This document shows positions 33,724 to 43,574 of a DNA stretch of 64,000 nucleotides, one piece after another; position 1 is the stretch's first letter; every line of letters begins with the position of its first letter. Below the pieces are notes generated by a model that was given only the letters and a program-made list of their open reading frames with translations, did no database searches and was not told the origin of the DNA. This DNA comes from CAWGYT01 sp963826795 (lineage in GTDB: Bacteria; Planctomycetota; Planctomycetia; Pirellulales; Pirellulaceae): positions 1 to 64,000 of the forward strand of contig CAWGYT010000014.1 in NCBI GenBank assembly GCA_963826795.1, given 5' to 3'. The translations under genes were made by a program, and so were the position numbers.

Positions 33724-35244
33724 TCAGGTTCCGGAGTTATCGCGCAGCATTTGTTGCGAGATCCGATCCAGGGCCTCACTCTGCTCCCGTTCGAGCCACT
33801 GCCGGAGGGCCATGGCGCTTGGCAGCGTCTGCGCGACGAGGTCGCGCTGTTGCCGCTGATCGTAGATCATGACAAGCCCCGCCAATCCAACCGCTCGGAA
33901 CTCCTGCTCCGCGTCCTCCAGTTGGGCCAACTGCCGATACAGGACCATGGCCTTGGGGAACTCGTTGCGCTGATAGTAGAACCAGGCCAATTGCTGTTTG
34001 GCTCGGTTCGCGTAGTAGCGATTCGTCACGCTCGCCTCGGGCGGATGAAACTTGGCAACACTCCGCCAGCCCGCCTCGGTATTCAGATAGAGCGCGTTGT
34101 AATACTGCTCTCGCGCCGTGGGCTGCTCATCGACTTGCCGCAGATCCTCGGGGCTCACGGCCAGCAACGGGCCACTCCACGTGGTCAACGCGGCCATCGC
34201 TCCCAGCAAGACCCCGAGCGCCATCAGGGTCGGTAGCAGCCACCGGCGGCGTCGCCGAATCGGGCGGATGGCTTGGGTCGCCATGACGTGCTGGAGTTGC
34301 TGAGTGGCATCCAGCGGCATGCCGGGCGCGTCGGGCGACTCGCCCGGCAGCGAGTCGTGCTCAACCGGGAAGTCGGCGTCCCAGCCGGCGGCGGGCAGCA
34401 GCCGCAGTTCACGTAGCAGGTCGGCCGCAGAGGAGTACCGATCCTGAGGTTTTTTGGCGAGCAGCTTGGCGACGATCGCGCACAGAGGTTGCGGGGCGTC
34501 GGGCCGCAGCGTCTCCAGCGCGGGAGGGGGATTTTGCAGATGCTGAACCGCCACGCTCAGCGGCGTGTCGCCTTGAAACGGGGGACGGCCGACGAGCATA
34601 TAAAACGCAGTCACGCCGCATGAGTAAAGGTCGCTGCGATGGTCGATCGCCCGACCTTCCACCTGCTCGGGGCTCATATAGAGCGGAGTGCCCATGGTCA
34701 GACCCGCCTGCGTCAGATCCACATTTTGCGGATCCATCACGCGGGCCAGGCCAAAGTCGGCGACCTTCACCTCGCCGCCCGTCGAAAGCAGAATGTTCTC
34801 CGGCTTGATGTCGCGATGGACGATGTTTCGTTGAGCGGCTCGAATCAGCGCGGCGGCCATCTGCCGCAGGATCGAAATCACGCGGGGGATTTCCAGCGGT
34901 CCATTGCGGGTCACGAGCTGCTTCACGTTCTGACCCGGGACATACTCCTGGGCAATGAAGTGCACGCCATCCTCGCAGCCGACCTCGTAGATCTGCACAA
35001 TGTTCGCGTGAACCAATGCCGCCACCGCTCGCGCTTCGTTGTGAAATCGCTTCACATAGTCGCTCTGTCGCGCAAGCTCGCGGCGGAGCACTTTAACCGC
35101 CACTTGGCGCTGGAGCGAGGGCTGCTCGGCCAGATAGACCTCGGCCATGCCGCCTCGTCCCAGGCGATGCAACAAGCGGTAGTTGCCGAGCGTTCGTCCC
35201 GAAAGGTCGTGGGGCGAATTCTCGGTCGAAGGCGACGAATCCAT
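33724..35244 (-). CDS. Ser/Thr protein kinase with C-terminal membrane helix, 506 aa
   Basis: This is a complete PknB-type kinase domain: RLGRGGMAEVYLAEQ (residues 28-42), VAVKVLRRE (catalytic Lys), IVHRDIKPENILLS (catalytic loop), VADFGLARV, GTPLYMSPEQVEG and YSCGVTAFYMLVGRPPFQGD. After about residue 335 a basic stretch and one membrane helix (LLPTLMALGVLLGAMAALTT) lead to an outside domain with TPR-like helices (to 506). It should phosphorylate cytoplasmic targets in response to a signal at the membrane or periplasm. It is divergent from the exported protein at 35597 and upstream of the S16 protease on the same strand, about 300 bp away. The start ATG gives a standard N-terminus. Confidence 0.9.
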   Translation of the reverse strand: MDSSPSTENSPHDLSGRTLGNYRLLHRLGRGGMAEVYLAEQPSLQRQVAVKVLRRELARQSDYVKRFHNEARAVAALVHANIVQIYEVGCEDGVHFIAQEYVPGQNVKQLVTRNGPLEIPRVISILRQMAAALIRAAQRNIVHRDIKPENILLSTGGEVKVADFGLARVMDPQNVDLTQAGLTMGTPLYMSPEQVEGRAIDHRSDLYSCGVTAFYMLVGRPPFQGDTPLSVAVQHLQNPPPALETLRPDAPQPLCAIVAKLLAKKPQDRYSSAADLLRELRLLPAAGWDADFPVEHDSLPGESPDAPGMPLDATQQLQHVMATQAIRPIRRRRRWLLPTLMALGVLLGAMAALTTWSGPLLAVSPEDLRQVDEQPTAREQYYNALYLNTEAGWRSVAKFHPPEASVTNRYYANRAKQQLAWFYYQRNEFPKAMVLYRQLAQLEDAEQEFRAVGLAGLVMIYDQRQQRDLVAQTLPSAMALRQWLEREQSEALDRISQQMLRDNSGT

Positions 35245-35596
35245 CGTAAATCGAAACTCCCGGCGGACAATTCGGGGCGGAGCCGCCCGCCTTCGGCAGC
35301 TGGTGGCAGTCCCCCTGAATCAAGTATGTCGAGCAACCACGATCGTGGCAACAACGCGCGACCGGCGCAATTTTCCGGATGCGGTGAGGCGCGGAAGCTT
35401 GGCACGGAAGCCTAGCCGGTCCCGTTTTGACAGGTTCCGGTCGAGGCCGTGGTTTCGCCTTGCGACCGGCAACCGCGCCTTCTATACTCCGCCCCGCCTG
35501 TACGGTGAGCCAGGACGCGTCTGCGCCAAAGGGCGGCGTCATGGTGGGATTCCCACCGCGGGCGGGACCTTGCCCCGGCACGTCGAAGGAGTCGTC
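35245..35596. promoter_or_regulatory. 350-bp divergent intergenic region
   Basis: It separates the minus-strand kinase gene from the plus-strand exported-protein gene, so it should contain both promoters. I could not pick out a convincing -35/-10 pair. An AAGGAG-like ribosome binding site (GTCGAAGGAGTCGTC) precedes the ATG at 35597. Confidence 0.4.
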
Positions 35597-36911
35597 ATGA
35601 TCGATTTCAGTAAAGCAACCCGCTTGCGCCGGACCGCGTGCCTCGCGCTGTCAAGCTGGCTGGTGGCGGTCGGGGTTCAAGCGCAAACCGGTCCGGGCTT
35701 TCCGGAAAACGGCGCACGTTCACCCGCGGGCCAACCCGCTCAATCATGGCCGACCCCTGCCCCGTCGACCCCTGCCCCGTCGACCTGCTGCCCCGTCGAC
35801 TCCTGCCCCGTCGACTGCTGCCCCGTCGACTGCTGCCCTGCCCGCTCAACCGCCGTCTGCTTCGCCTCCCGACGCGGTGCCGCGATATGTGCGGGTGACT
35901 GAACCGGCCGAGCCGCCGACATCTCAGGGGCAAGTTTGGCGCGAGTACGACCTGCGGACGTACATGCGACGCGTGCGGGGACTGGAGAAGCCGCAGCAGC
36001 CGATCTTCGACTGGATTCTGCGTGAGACCGGGACGGACCAATGGTTTGGAGAGATGCCGGGGATGATCGCTCTCGAGGCGGATTCGCTCCGCGTTTACCA
36101 CGTCCCCGAGATGCATGAAGCGGTTGAGGAAATCGTGGATCGTTTCGTCAACCCGGATTTGGGTTCGTTCGCGGTTTCGGTGCGGCTGATTACGATTGAA
36201 CATGTGGACTGGCGATCGACGGCCTGGTCGATGTTGCGGCCGGTGCCGGTGACGACACCCGGCGTGGAGGCCTGGCTGGTCAGTCGCGAGGATTCGGCCA
36301 TGCTCGTCGCGGGGCTCCGGCAGCGGTTTGACGTGCGTGAGCACAACTCGGGGAATCTTCAGATCGCCCACGGCCAAACTCACACGATCGAACGTTGGGT
36401 GCCCCGGTCGTATCGACACGCCGTGACCCGAACGCCGGATCGCTACCCGGGGTATCAGGTCGAAATGGGGCAGATGCAGGAGGGCTATTCCTTGCAGATC
36501 AGTCCCTTGGCCGAACGGGATGGCCGATCGATGGACGTCGCCGTGAGGTGCAGTGTGGAGCAAATCGAGCGACTGACGCCCGTGTGGTTGAAGGTTCCGA
36601 CCACGGTCGATCCGGGCGCTCAAGTCCAGGTCGATATTCCGCAGGTTGCCAGTTGGCGGATTAACGAGCGGTTTCGTTGGCCGGTTGACGAGATCTTGGT
36701 CGTCAGTCGCGGTGTGGTGGCGATGCCAGGCCTGAAGAAGGAGAGCGGCTTTGTCTCGCCGCTGGCGTCCTTGCCGATACCTGTGCCCGGGGGAGGTCCA
36801 TCTCGAGCCGAAGCGTTGCTGATTTTTGAGTGCCGTCGCATCGACGCGGCGACACCCGAACCCGGCGCCGAGCCACGGGTGGGACGCTTGAACTATCATG
36901 GCCGATACTGA
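35597..36911 (+). CDS. exported protein of unknown function, frameshifted in a 15-bp repeat
   Basis: A signal peptide (TACLALSSWLVAVGVQAQ) begins at the ATG 35597. The Pro/Ala/Ser/Thr linker that follows is built from 15-bp units; the third unit has 16 bp (an extra base near 35786). Without the extra base the linker would read AAPSTPAPSTAAPST and join the long frame that continues PPSASPPDAVPRYVRVTEPA to 36911. The mature domain has VREYDLRTYMRRV-type and VYHVPEMHEAVEEIVDRFV segments that recall the small N-domains of secretins, but no secretin core follows. The function is unknown. The ribosome binding site is AAGGAG 8 nt upstream. Confidence 0.65.
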
Positions 36912-37116
36912 CCCAACGGGTCTCTCTGCTGCTGCGCGCCTGGGAGGGTGTCACGAGACCCGACGTACGAGGCGGTTCCAAGGCGGCACGCCCGCCCCTA
37001 GCTGCCTCGACGGTTGTTGCGCCGGCCACTAGAATTCGGCTTGGGGGAAACGCTGCCGACGCGGTTGGTCCGCTGTGCGCTGCGCATCCTGGTTTTCAGA
37101 AGCGATGGATTGATTG

Positions 37117-38427
37117 ATGATACGACGCGTCGTGATCACCGGCTGTGGGGTCGTGAGCCCGATCGGCCAAACCCGAGCGACGGTCTGGGACGCGTTACAG
37201 GCGGGCCGCAGCGGCGTCAAGCGAATTTGCTCGATCCCGACCGAGACGCTTCCGATCAAGTCCGGGGGAGAAGTGCAGGACTTTAGCGGGCGGATCGATG
37301 ACTTCGGGCCGCTTTCGGACGCGACGAAGAAGAATATTCGCAAGGGCCTGAAAGTGATGTGCCGCGAAATTCAAATGGGCGTCGCGGCGGCCCAGTTGGC
37401 ACTGAACGATGCGGGTCTGGATCTCGGGCAAACCGCGCCGGAACGCGCCGGCGTCGTGTATGGATCCGACTACATTATGACCTTGCCCGACGAGTTCGCA
37501 GCGGGTGTCCACGCCTGTCAGGGAGACCAAGGGCGGTTTGAGATGGAGGCCTGGCCGGCCAAAGGGATGCCCCAGGTCACCCCGCTGTGGTTACTGAAGT
37601 ATCTCCCCAACATGCCGGCTTGCCACGTGGCCATCTACAATGATCTGCGAGGCCCGAACAACTCGATTACCGTACGCGAAGCCTCGGCGAATTTGGCGAT
37701 GCTCGAGGCCCACACGGCGATCGTGCGTGACTCGGCCGACGTCATGTTGGTGGGCGGCACGGGCAGCCGAATCCACTCGCTGCGGACGACGCACACGGTG
37801 CTGCAAGAGGAATGTGCGTCGGGTGACGAGGACCCCGCAACACTGGCTCGGCCGTTTGATCGGGATCGGCGTGGGATGGTCGTCGGCGAAGGGGCCGCGA
37901 CCTTTGTCCTGGAAGAGTTGTCGCACGCGCAACGGCGGGGCGCCACGATTTTCGCCGAAGTCGTGGGATTCGGCGCATCGGCTGTGCTGCGTCGCGGCGG
38001 CCTGGCCGATCGCGCGACAGCCCTGGCCAACGCGATGCGGCGAGCTCTTGAGGTGGCCGGACTTCGCCCGCCGGAGGTGGGGCATCTCCACGCCCATGGG
38101 CTCGGCACGCAGTCGTCGGACGTGGCAGAGGCGGAAGCGATTCACCGTGTGTTCGGTGAGTGGGGCGCGCGAGTTCCGGTCGTGGCGGCCAAGAGCTATT
38201 TCGGAAATCTCGGCGCCGCCAGTGGCATGGTCGAATTGCTCAGCAGCGTGCTGGCTCTTCAGGCGGGGTGCCTGTTCCCCACGCTGAACTATCAGACGCC
38301 CGATCCGGCGTGTCGCCTGCGCGTGGTCACCGATGGTGAAACGCCCAGCGGCGAGAGTGTGCTCAATGTGAACGTCACGCCGCAGGCCCAGGCGAGCGCG
38401 ATCGTGCTCCGCCGCTATTCCGCGTGA
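37117..38427 (+). CDS. ketosynthase-fold protein lacking the catalytic Cys, 436 aa
   Basis: The overall length and motifs are those of FabF/FabB-type 3-oxoacyl-ACP synthases: VVITGCGVVSPIG at the start, FDRDRRGMVVGEGAATFVLE near 248, HAHGLGTQSSD near 325, KSYFGNLGAASG near 359. However, the nucleophile motif TACxS is replaced by TVREAS, with Glu188 where the Cys should be, and the second catalytic His (KSxxGHxxGA) is Asn364. Only His327 remains. It therefore cannot condense acyl chains in the normal way and resembles a chain-length-factor or decarboxylase-type partner. No acyl carrier protein or second ketosynthase is adjacent. The ATG at 37117 is preceded by a TTG in frame at 37114. Confidence 0.82.
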   Translation: MIRRVVITGCGVVSPIGQTRATVWDALQAGRSGVKRICSIPTETLPIKSGGEVQDFSGRIDDFGPLSDATKKNIRKGLKVMCREIQMGVAAAQLALNDAGLDLGQTAPERAGVVYGSDYIMTLPDEFAAGVHACQGDQGRFEMEAWPAKGMPQVTPLWLLKYLPNMPACHVAIYNDLRGPNNSITVREASANLAMLEAHTAIVRDSADVMLVGGTGSRIHSLRTTHTVLQEECASGDEDPATLARPFDRDRRGMVVGEGAATFVLEELSHAQRRGATIFAEVVGFGASAVLRRGGLADRATALANAMRRALEVAGLRPPEVGHLHAHGLGTQSSDVAEAEAIHRVFGEWGARVPVVAAKSYFGNLGAASGMVELLSSVLALQAGCLFPTLNYQTPDPACRLRVVTDGETPSGESVLNVNVTPQAQASAIVLRRYSA

Positions 38428-38763
38428 CGATCGGGCGCGTTATCGATGCACAAGGCACGGACGCGCGCGGCGTGAACTTCGATGCGCCACGATGCGCCGC
38501 GCGCGGCGCGTTTGCCGCCGCGATTGGGTCGCTGCAAGCGTCGTGGGGATGGCCTTCGCCCGCGCTGTCCCAGGTTGACACTCGGTCGGCAGGCCGATAT
38601 GCTGACGAGATTCTGCGTGGAAGTAAAGCTATGGTGTAGAAGGATTTTCGAGCGGTGGGCGGGGCTCCGGCTACGGTTCGGTGATTCAGCGGTTAAACAG
38701 GCAACAGTGGGTGGTCGCCCCAGTTGCACGCCACAATTGAGGCCTCGACGGCCGCCAGGTGCT
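38428..38763. other. 336-bp leader region of nusA
   Basis: It contains the promoter candidate at 38575. The nusA frame is open through much of it (to 38482), but the family's start MNPSEILRIVDAI fixes the gene at 38764. No rimP gene, the usual neighbour upstream of nusA, is present. Confidence 0.5.
38575..38603 (+). promoter_or_regulatory. sigma-70-like promoter for nusA-infB-rbfA
   Basis: A perfect TTGACA (38575-38580) and TATGCT (38598-38603) are separated by exactly 17 bp. The start of transcription would fall about 150 bp before the nusA ATG, leaving a long leader, as is common for autoregulated nusA operons. Confidence 0.6.
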
Positions 38764-40296
38764 ATGAATCCCAGCGAAATTCTCCGGATCGTCGACGCGA
38801 TCCATCGTGATAAAAATATTGACAAGGAGATTGTCTTTCAGGCAATCGAGTCTGCGCTGGTATCGGCTGCCCGGAAGAATTACGGGGACGAAGCGGAAAT
38901 CGCGATTCAAATCGATCGCACCGACGGCTCGATCCGCGGAACCTGTGACGGCAAGGAACTGGACCCGGAGGAAACCGTGGGTCGGATCGGGGCCCAAACG
39001 GCGAAGCAAGTCATTATTCAGAAGATCCGCGAGGCGGAGCGAGACGCGCTGTTTGACGAATATCACGAGTTGCTGGGCCAAATGGTCGGCGGCGTCGTCC
39101 AGCGCAACGAAGGCCGCGCGACGACCGTCTCGCTGGGCAATGTCGAGGCGATTCTGCCGCGGGGCGAGCAGATTCCGGGCGAGACGCACCATGCCAACGA
39201 ACGAGTGCGGACCACCGTCTTCGACGTTCGAAAGGAAGGAAGTCGCGTCAAGGTGATTCTCAGCCGGACCCGGCCGCAACTGGTCCAGCGTCTGTTCGAG
39301 CAGGAGATTCCGGAAATTGCGGATGGGGTGATCGAGGTCCGCGCGATGGCCCGCGAGCCTGGCTATCGCAGCAAGGTTGCCGTCAGCAGCGCCGACCAAC
39401 GCGTGGACTGCGTGGGTGCGTGCGTCGGGGTGCGCGGCAATCGGATCAAGAATATCGTCGATGAATTAGCGGGCGAGCGGATCGATATCGTTCGCTGGAG
39501 CGACGACATGCAGGTGTTGATTCCCAATGCCCTGCAGCCTGCGGAAGTCGACGAAGTGATCCTCTGCAAAATGATGGGTCGAGCCATCGTCCTGGTACGC
39601 GAGGATCAGCTCTCGCTGGCCATTGGGCGGCGGGGGCAAAATGTCCGGCTGGCCAGCAAGCTTTGCGGCTGGGACATCGAGATCATGACGCAAGAGGAGT
39701 TGCAGGAGCAGATCGAAAGCGCGGTGGCTGGCTTTTCGTCGATTGAGGGAGTGACGGACGACTTGGCCGAGCGACTGGTCGGCGAGGGCTTCCTGTCATA
39801 TGACGACCTGTCGGTGATCGAACCAGATGACCTGATGGCCATGGGTGGTTTGGACTCGGAGGTCGCTGATCAAATTGTGGAGCAGGCGGAGGCCAAGGCG
39901 GAGGAGGCCGAGCAGGCGGCGGCAGCAGAACGCCGTCGAATCAAGGAAAAGGAGCGGATTGAGAAGGCGACAGCGGAGCTCGAGGCCCTCGAGGGTCGGA
40001 GCGAGTCGCCGTCCGCCGAGGAATCAGGTGCCACTGAGGAATCCGCGCGCGAGGAATCCGCCAGCGAGGAATCCGCCAGCGAGGAATCGGGGGCAGCAGG
40101 AGTGGCTGAGCTGGAAACGGTTGATACACTAGAGTTCTCGCCCGACGCGGATGCCGAATCGATCGATCCGGAAGCGCCACAGGTCGGTTCGGCTCACGAG
40201 GATTTGGCTCACGAGGATTCGGCGGACGAGGATTCGGCGGACGAGGAGGCTTCGGCGAGCGACGAGCAAGATGCCTCGCTGAAGCGCGAGTCCTAG
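38764..40296 (+). CDS. nusA: transcription termination/antitermination factor NusA, 510 aa
   Basis: NusA binds RNA polymerase and nascent RNA to control pausing, termination and antitermination. Domains in order: N-terminal RNAP-binding domain (1-125, with NPSEILRIVDAIHRDKNIDK), S1 domain (about 135-200), two KH domains (about 205-345, with GVRGNRIKNIVDEL and LAIGRRGQNVRLASKL), and a short helix-hairpin-helix C-terminal domain (about 345-380, SIEGVTDDLAERLVGEGF). The last 115 residues are acidic and built from two sets of 15-bp tandem repeats (EESAS and SADED units), which is unusual. The start is the ATG at 38764 by family match. infB and rbfA follow, but with 440 bp between nusA and infB. 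Confidence 0.96.
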   Translation: MNPSEILRIVDAIHRDKNIDKEIVFQAIESALVSAARKNYGDEAEIAIQIDRTDGSIRGTCDGKELDPEETVGRIGAQTAKQVIIQKIREAERDALFDEYHELLGQMVGGVVQRNEGRATTVSLGNVEAILPRGEQIPGETHHANERVRTTVFDVRKEGSRVKVILSRTRPQLVQRLFEQEIPEIADGVIEVRAMAREPGYRSKVAVSSADQRVDCVGACVGVRGNRIKNIVDELAGERIDIVRWSDDMQVLIPNALQPAEVDEVILCKMMGRAIVLVREDQLSLAIGRRGQNVRLASKLCGWDIEIMTQEELQEQIESAVAGFSSIEGVTDDLAERLVGEGFLSYDDLSVIEPDDLMAMGGLDSEVADQIVEQAEAKAEEAEQAAAAERRRIKEKERIEKATAELEALEGRSESPSAEESGATEESAREESASEESASEESGAAGVAELETVDTLEFSPDADAESIDPEAPQVGSAHEDLAHEDSADEDSADEEASASDEQDASLKRES

Positions 40297-40735
40297 GGCG
40301 GCCGAAGGGTTGGGGTGCCCGCTCGGATCGGCGGGGCCGAACGGGTTTGGGTGCGACCGGACGGGTATCCAAAGCCGGCCGGCATTGGTGGTTGGTTCGG
40401 GCGAGGCAGGGAGCGGATGCTCGAGACGACCGGCTGGCGACCGAATCGTGGCTTGCGGCTGCGGTTTCCGATTTCCGGAAAGCAGGACTCGGACGGGTCA
40501 ACGGGCGGCGTTCCGCGCGTGAGAATTCACACGATCTGATACTGATTCCGACCTGATGGGCCCGAATGAGGTGCGTCAGCTCGGACCTCAGCACGAGGGG
40601 TTGGCTACGGCGTGCTGCAGGAGTTCACTCGTAACAACGGGGAGAACGGACCATGGCCTAAGAAACCGCGCAACGCGGGCGTCCTGCCGGTCGATTCCGG
40701 TGGGGCGTCAGAAGAATGAATGAAGGAGGGCAGAC
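40297..40735. other. 440 bp between nusA and infB
   Basis: Three overlapping plus-strand frames of about 70 residues cover it but show no ribosome binding site or familiar sequence. YlxR and L7Ae genes that often lie here are absent. The end contains the infB ribosome binding site AAGGAGG. Confidence 0.45.
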
Positions 40736-43489
40736 GTGCCCATTCGGATCTACTCGGTAGCGAAAGAACTGAAGGTTGACAGCAAGGAGCTGGTCGAGAT
40801 CTGCGCCAAGGCGGGGATTACCGGTAAGGGATCGGCGTTAGCCAGTCTTACCGAGGACGAGCTGGAGCGAGTCAAGTCATACATCCAAGGCGGTGGTCGC
40901 AAGTCACCCTCCGCTCCGATTCCGCCATCGCCGGCGCCTCCGGCGATTCCCCCGCGGATCGTTCCTTCCACGACCACGGCTCCGCCGAAACCGGCGCCGC
41001 CTCCGGAACCTGAGGTCCCACCGGTCCCGGTGACTCCTGCGGCCTCGGCCCCGTCGACCCCGACGCCTGCCCCGCCGATCCGTCCCGCTCAGCCCGGACC
41101 GCTCTCGGGGTTCACCCGTGAAGACTACATCGGTCCCGGGGGGGGCGGGAGCGGCGGTCGTCCGCGCATGATCCAGCCGACGGGGGAGAAGAGAAGCGAG
41201 TCGAAAGGCGGCAAGGGAGCCAGGCCTCCGCAGCGAAGAGAGCCCGTCGTTCGTGTGGCGGCGATCCCAGAGCCTCCCCAGACGCCGACTCCGACGAAGA
41301 AGGACGAGCCGGCGCCGCAGAAGCCCATTATGACGTTGCCGGCCGACGCGATCCGTAACGCGAAGTCGGGCAGCCGCGCGCCGCTGGAGCAATTCACGAA
41401 GCATCAGGATAAAAAGCGCGAGCAGGAGTCGCGCAGTGCGCCTCGACCCGCGGCGACGGTCGAAGATGCCTCGACGAAGGTCCCCCGAGATCGACGGAAG
41501 GCGAAGACCTCGGTTGTTCCGGACGGGGAGGAGGATCGCGAAAAGAAGCTCGCCGCCATGGCGGGGACTCGAGCCGCTCGACAGCAGAAACGTCGGCGGA
41601 CGCAGGTCGCTGGTTCCGGGGAGGACGACGAGTCGGAAGTCCGCCGTCGCCGTCGCCGACTGCAGCGCAAAGGTGGGACGAACACGGCGGCTCCCAGGAA
41701 AGGTCGGGTTACGGTTGAAGTGCCGTGTACGGTTCGGGCGTTTTCGGAGGCGACCGGTGTGCCGACTTCCGCCATTCAGCGAGCGTTGTTGCAGGTCGGC
41801 ATGATGGCGACAATCAACCATGAATTGGACGAAGAAGCGGCCGAACTTTTGGCGGCCGACCTGCAGCTGGATGTCGAGTTTCGTCAAGCGGCGACCTTGG
41901 AAGATCAATTGCTGTCGCGGCACGAGGCCATCGAGGATGACCCGGACGATCTGGTAACGCGCCCGCCGGTGGTCACCTTCCTGGGACACGTGGACCATGG
42001 GAAGACGTCGCTCCTGGACCGGATTATTGGGATCAACGTGGTTTCCGGTGAGGCGGGTGGAATCACGCAGCACATTCGGGCCTATAAGCTCAAGAAGGAC
42101 GAGCGTGAGATTGCGTTTGTCGACACGCCGGGTCATGAGGCGTTCACGGAGATGCGGGCCCGAGGGGCGAACGTGACCGACATCGCCGTGCTGGTCGTGG
42201 CCGCCGATGACGGAGTGATGCCTCAGACCGAAGAAGCAATCAGCCATGCCAAAGCCGCGGGCGTTCCGATTGTCGTCGCGCTCAACAAGATCGATCTTCC
42301 CGGGGCGGACCCCAATCGGGTTTACCAGGAGTTGTCCACACACGGCCTGCTGCCCGCGGAATGGGGTGGGGACGTGGAAGTCGTCAAGACGAGCGCCATC
42401 TCGGGTGACGGGATCGAGGATCTCCTGGAGACGTTGCTGTTGACGGCCGATCTAAACGAGTACAAGGCGAATCCCAAGCGGCCCGCCGCGGGGACCTGCC
42501 TGGAGGCCGAACAGCAGGGCAACCAGGGCGTGGTGGCGAAAGTCATCGTGCAAAACGGGACGCTGTCCGTGGGCGACGTCATCGTTTGCGGAGGCGCGTT
42601 TGGACGCGTCAAGGCGATGTACGATACGTTGAATCCCCGCAAGAAAGTCGATCAGGTCGGGCCCTCGACTCCGGTCAATTTGGTGGGTCTGGACATTGCG
42701 CCCGAGGCCGGCGAGGCGTTTTATGAAATGGACGATATTGCGGAAGCGCGGCAGGTCGCTGAAACGCGGCAGGTCCGCAGTCGCTCCCGCTCGTTGTCCG
42801 GCCGGACGGTGCGCGTGTCGTTCGACGACTTCCAGCGCCGGTTGGAAGAAGGTCGCTTGGGTGATCAGCACGAGGCTGCCATTCTGAATTTGATTTTGCG
42901 GGCCGACACGCGCGGCTCGATCGAGGCGATTCAAAAGGAGCTCGAAAAGCTCCATCACGACGAGGTGCAGGTGCGCATCCTGCAGGCTACCGTCGGAGGC
43001 ATCACGTCGGCCGACGTGACACTGGCCGATGCGTCCAACGCGGTCATCGTGGGATTCAACGTCATTCCCGACGAAGTCGCCCGCTCGCTGGCCGACGAAC
43101 GCGGCGTGGAAATCCGGCGTTACGAGATCATTTACAAGGTCACCGAAGACATCAAGGCCTTGCTGGAAGGGAAGCTCAAGCCGGAGGAACGCGTGACGGA
43201 ACTGGGACGGGCCCTCGTGCAGCAGCTGTTCACGATCAGCCGGGTCGGAACCGTGGCCGGTTGCCGTGTCCTGGGGGGAACGATTGAGCGGGGCTGCCGC
43301 GTGCGGGTCAACCGGAATGGTCGCGGGATCGGCGATTACGCGCTGGATTCGCTCCGACGCGAAAAGGATGATACCAAGGAAGTTCGCGAAGGGTTCGAGT
43401 GCGGGATCAAGCTTTCCGGCTTCAATGACCTCAAGGAAGGGGACGTCTTGGAAGCGTACAAGATCGAGGAATTCGCGCGAACGCTGTAG
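40736..43489 (+). CDS. infB: translation initiation factor IF-2, 917 aa
   Basis: IF-2 is the GTPase that places initiator tRNA on the 30S subunit and promotes subunit joining. The N-terminal IF2_N motif (RIYSVAKELKVDSKELVEIC) is followed by a long Pro/Ala and basic linker to about 320, a second IF2_N-like segment (FSEATGVPTSAIQRALLQVG), the G domain with GHVDHGKTSLLD near residue 416, DTPGHEAFTEMRARGA, NKIDLP, and the usual domains II to IV ending with SGFNDLKEGDVLEAYKIEEF. The start is GTG 40736, with AAGGAGG 6 nt upstream. Sequence is intact throughout. rbfA follows 85 bp later. Confidence 0.97.
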   Translation: MPIRIYSVAKELKVDSKELVEICAKAGITGKGSALASLTEDELERVKSYIQGGGRKSPSAPIPPSPAPPAIPPRIVPSTTTAPPKPAPPPEPEVPPVPVTPAASAPSTPTPAPPIRPAQPGPLSGFTREDYIGPGGGGSGGRPRMIQPTGEKRSESKGGKGARPPQRREPVVRVAAIPEPPQTPTPTKKDEPAPQKPIMTLPADAIRNAKSGSRAPLEQFTKHQDKKREQESRSAPRPAATVEDASTKVPRDRRKAKTSVVPDGEEDREKKLAAMAGTRAARQQKRRRTQVAGSGEDDESEVRRRRRRLQRKGGTNTAAPRKGRVTVEVPCTVRAFSEATGVPTSAIQRALLQVGMMATINHELDEEAAELLAADLQLDVEFRQAATLEDQLLSRHEAIEDDPDDLVTRPPVVTFLGHVDHGKTSLLDRIIGINVVSGEAGGITQHIRAYKLKKDEREIAFVDTPGHEAFTEMRARGANVTDIAVLVVAADDGVMPQTEEAISHAKAAGVPIVVALNKIDLPGADPNRVYQELSTHGLLPAEWGGDVEVVKTSAISGDGIEDLLETLLLTADLNEYKANPKRPAAGTCLEAEQQGNQGVVAKVIVQNGTLSVGDVIVCGGAFGRVKAMYDTLNPRKKVDQVGPSTPVNLVGLDIAPEAGEAFYEMDDIAEARQVAETRQVRSRSRSLSGRTVRVSFDDFQRRLEEGRLGDQHEAAILNLILRADTRGSIEAIQKELEKLHHDEVQVRILQATVGGITSADVTLADASNAVIVGFNVIPDEVARSLADERGVEIRRYEIIYKVTEDIKALLEGKLKPEERVTELGRALVQQLFTISRVGTVAGCRVLGGTIERGCRVRVNRNGRGIGDYALDSLRREKDDTKEVREGFECGIKLSGFNDLKEGDVLEAYKIEEFARTL

Positions 43490-43574
43490 GGATGCCGCGA
43501 GGTTCCCCCATCCCCCCCTCGCCGGTATCGCCTTGCGGAATGCCGATGAGCCCCATTTGCCTGGAAGTCTCCTC

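Noticed and set aside
40297..40735. Small genes between nusA and infB (YlxR or L7Ae-like)
   Set aside because: The three overlapping frames there have no ribosome binding site and do not resemble those families.
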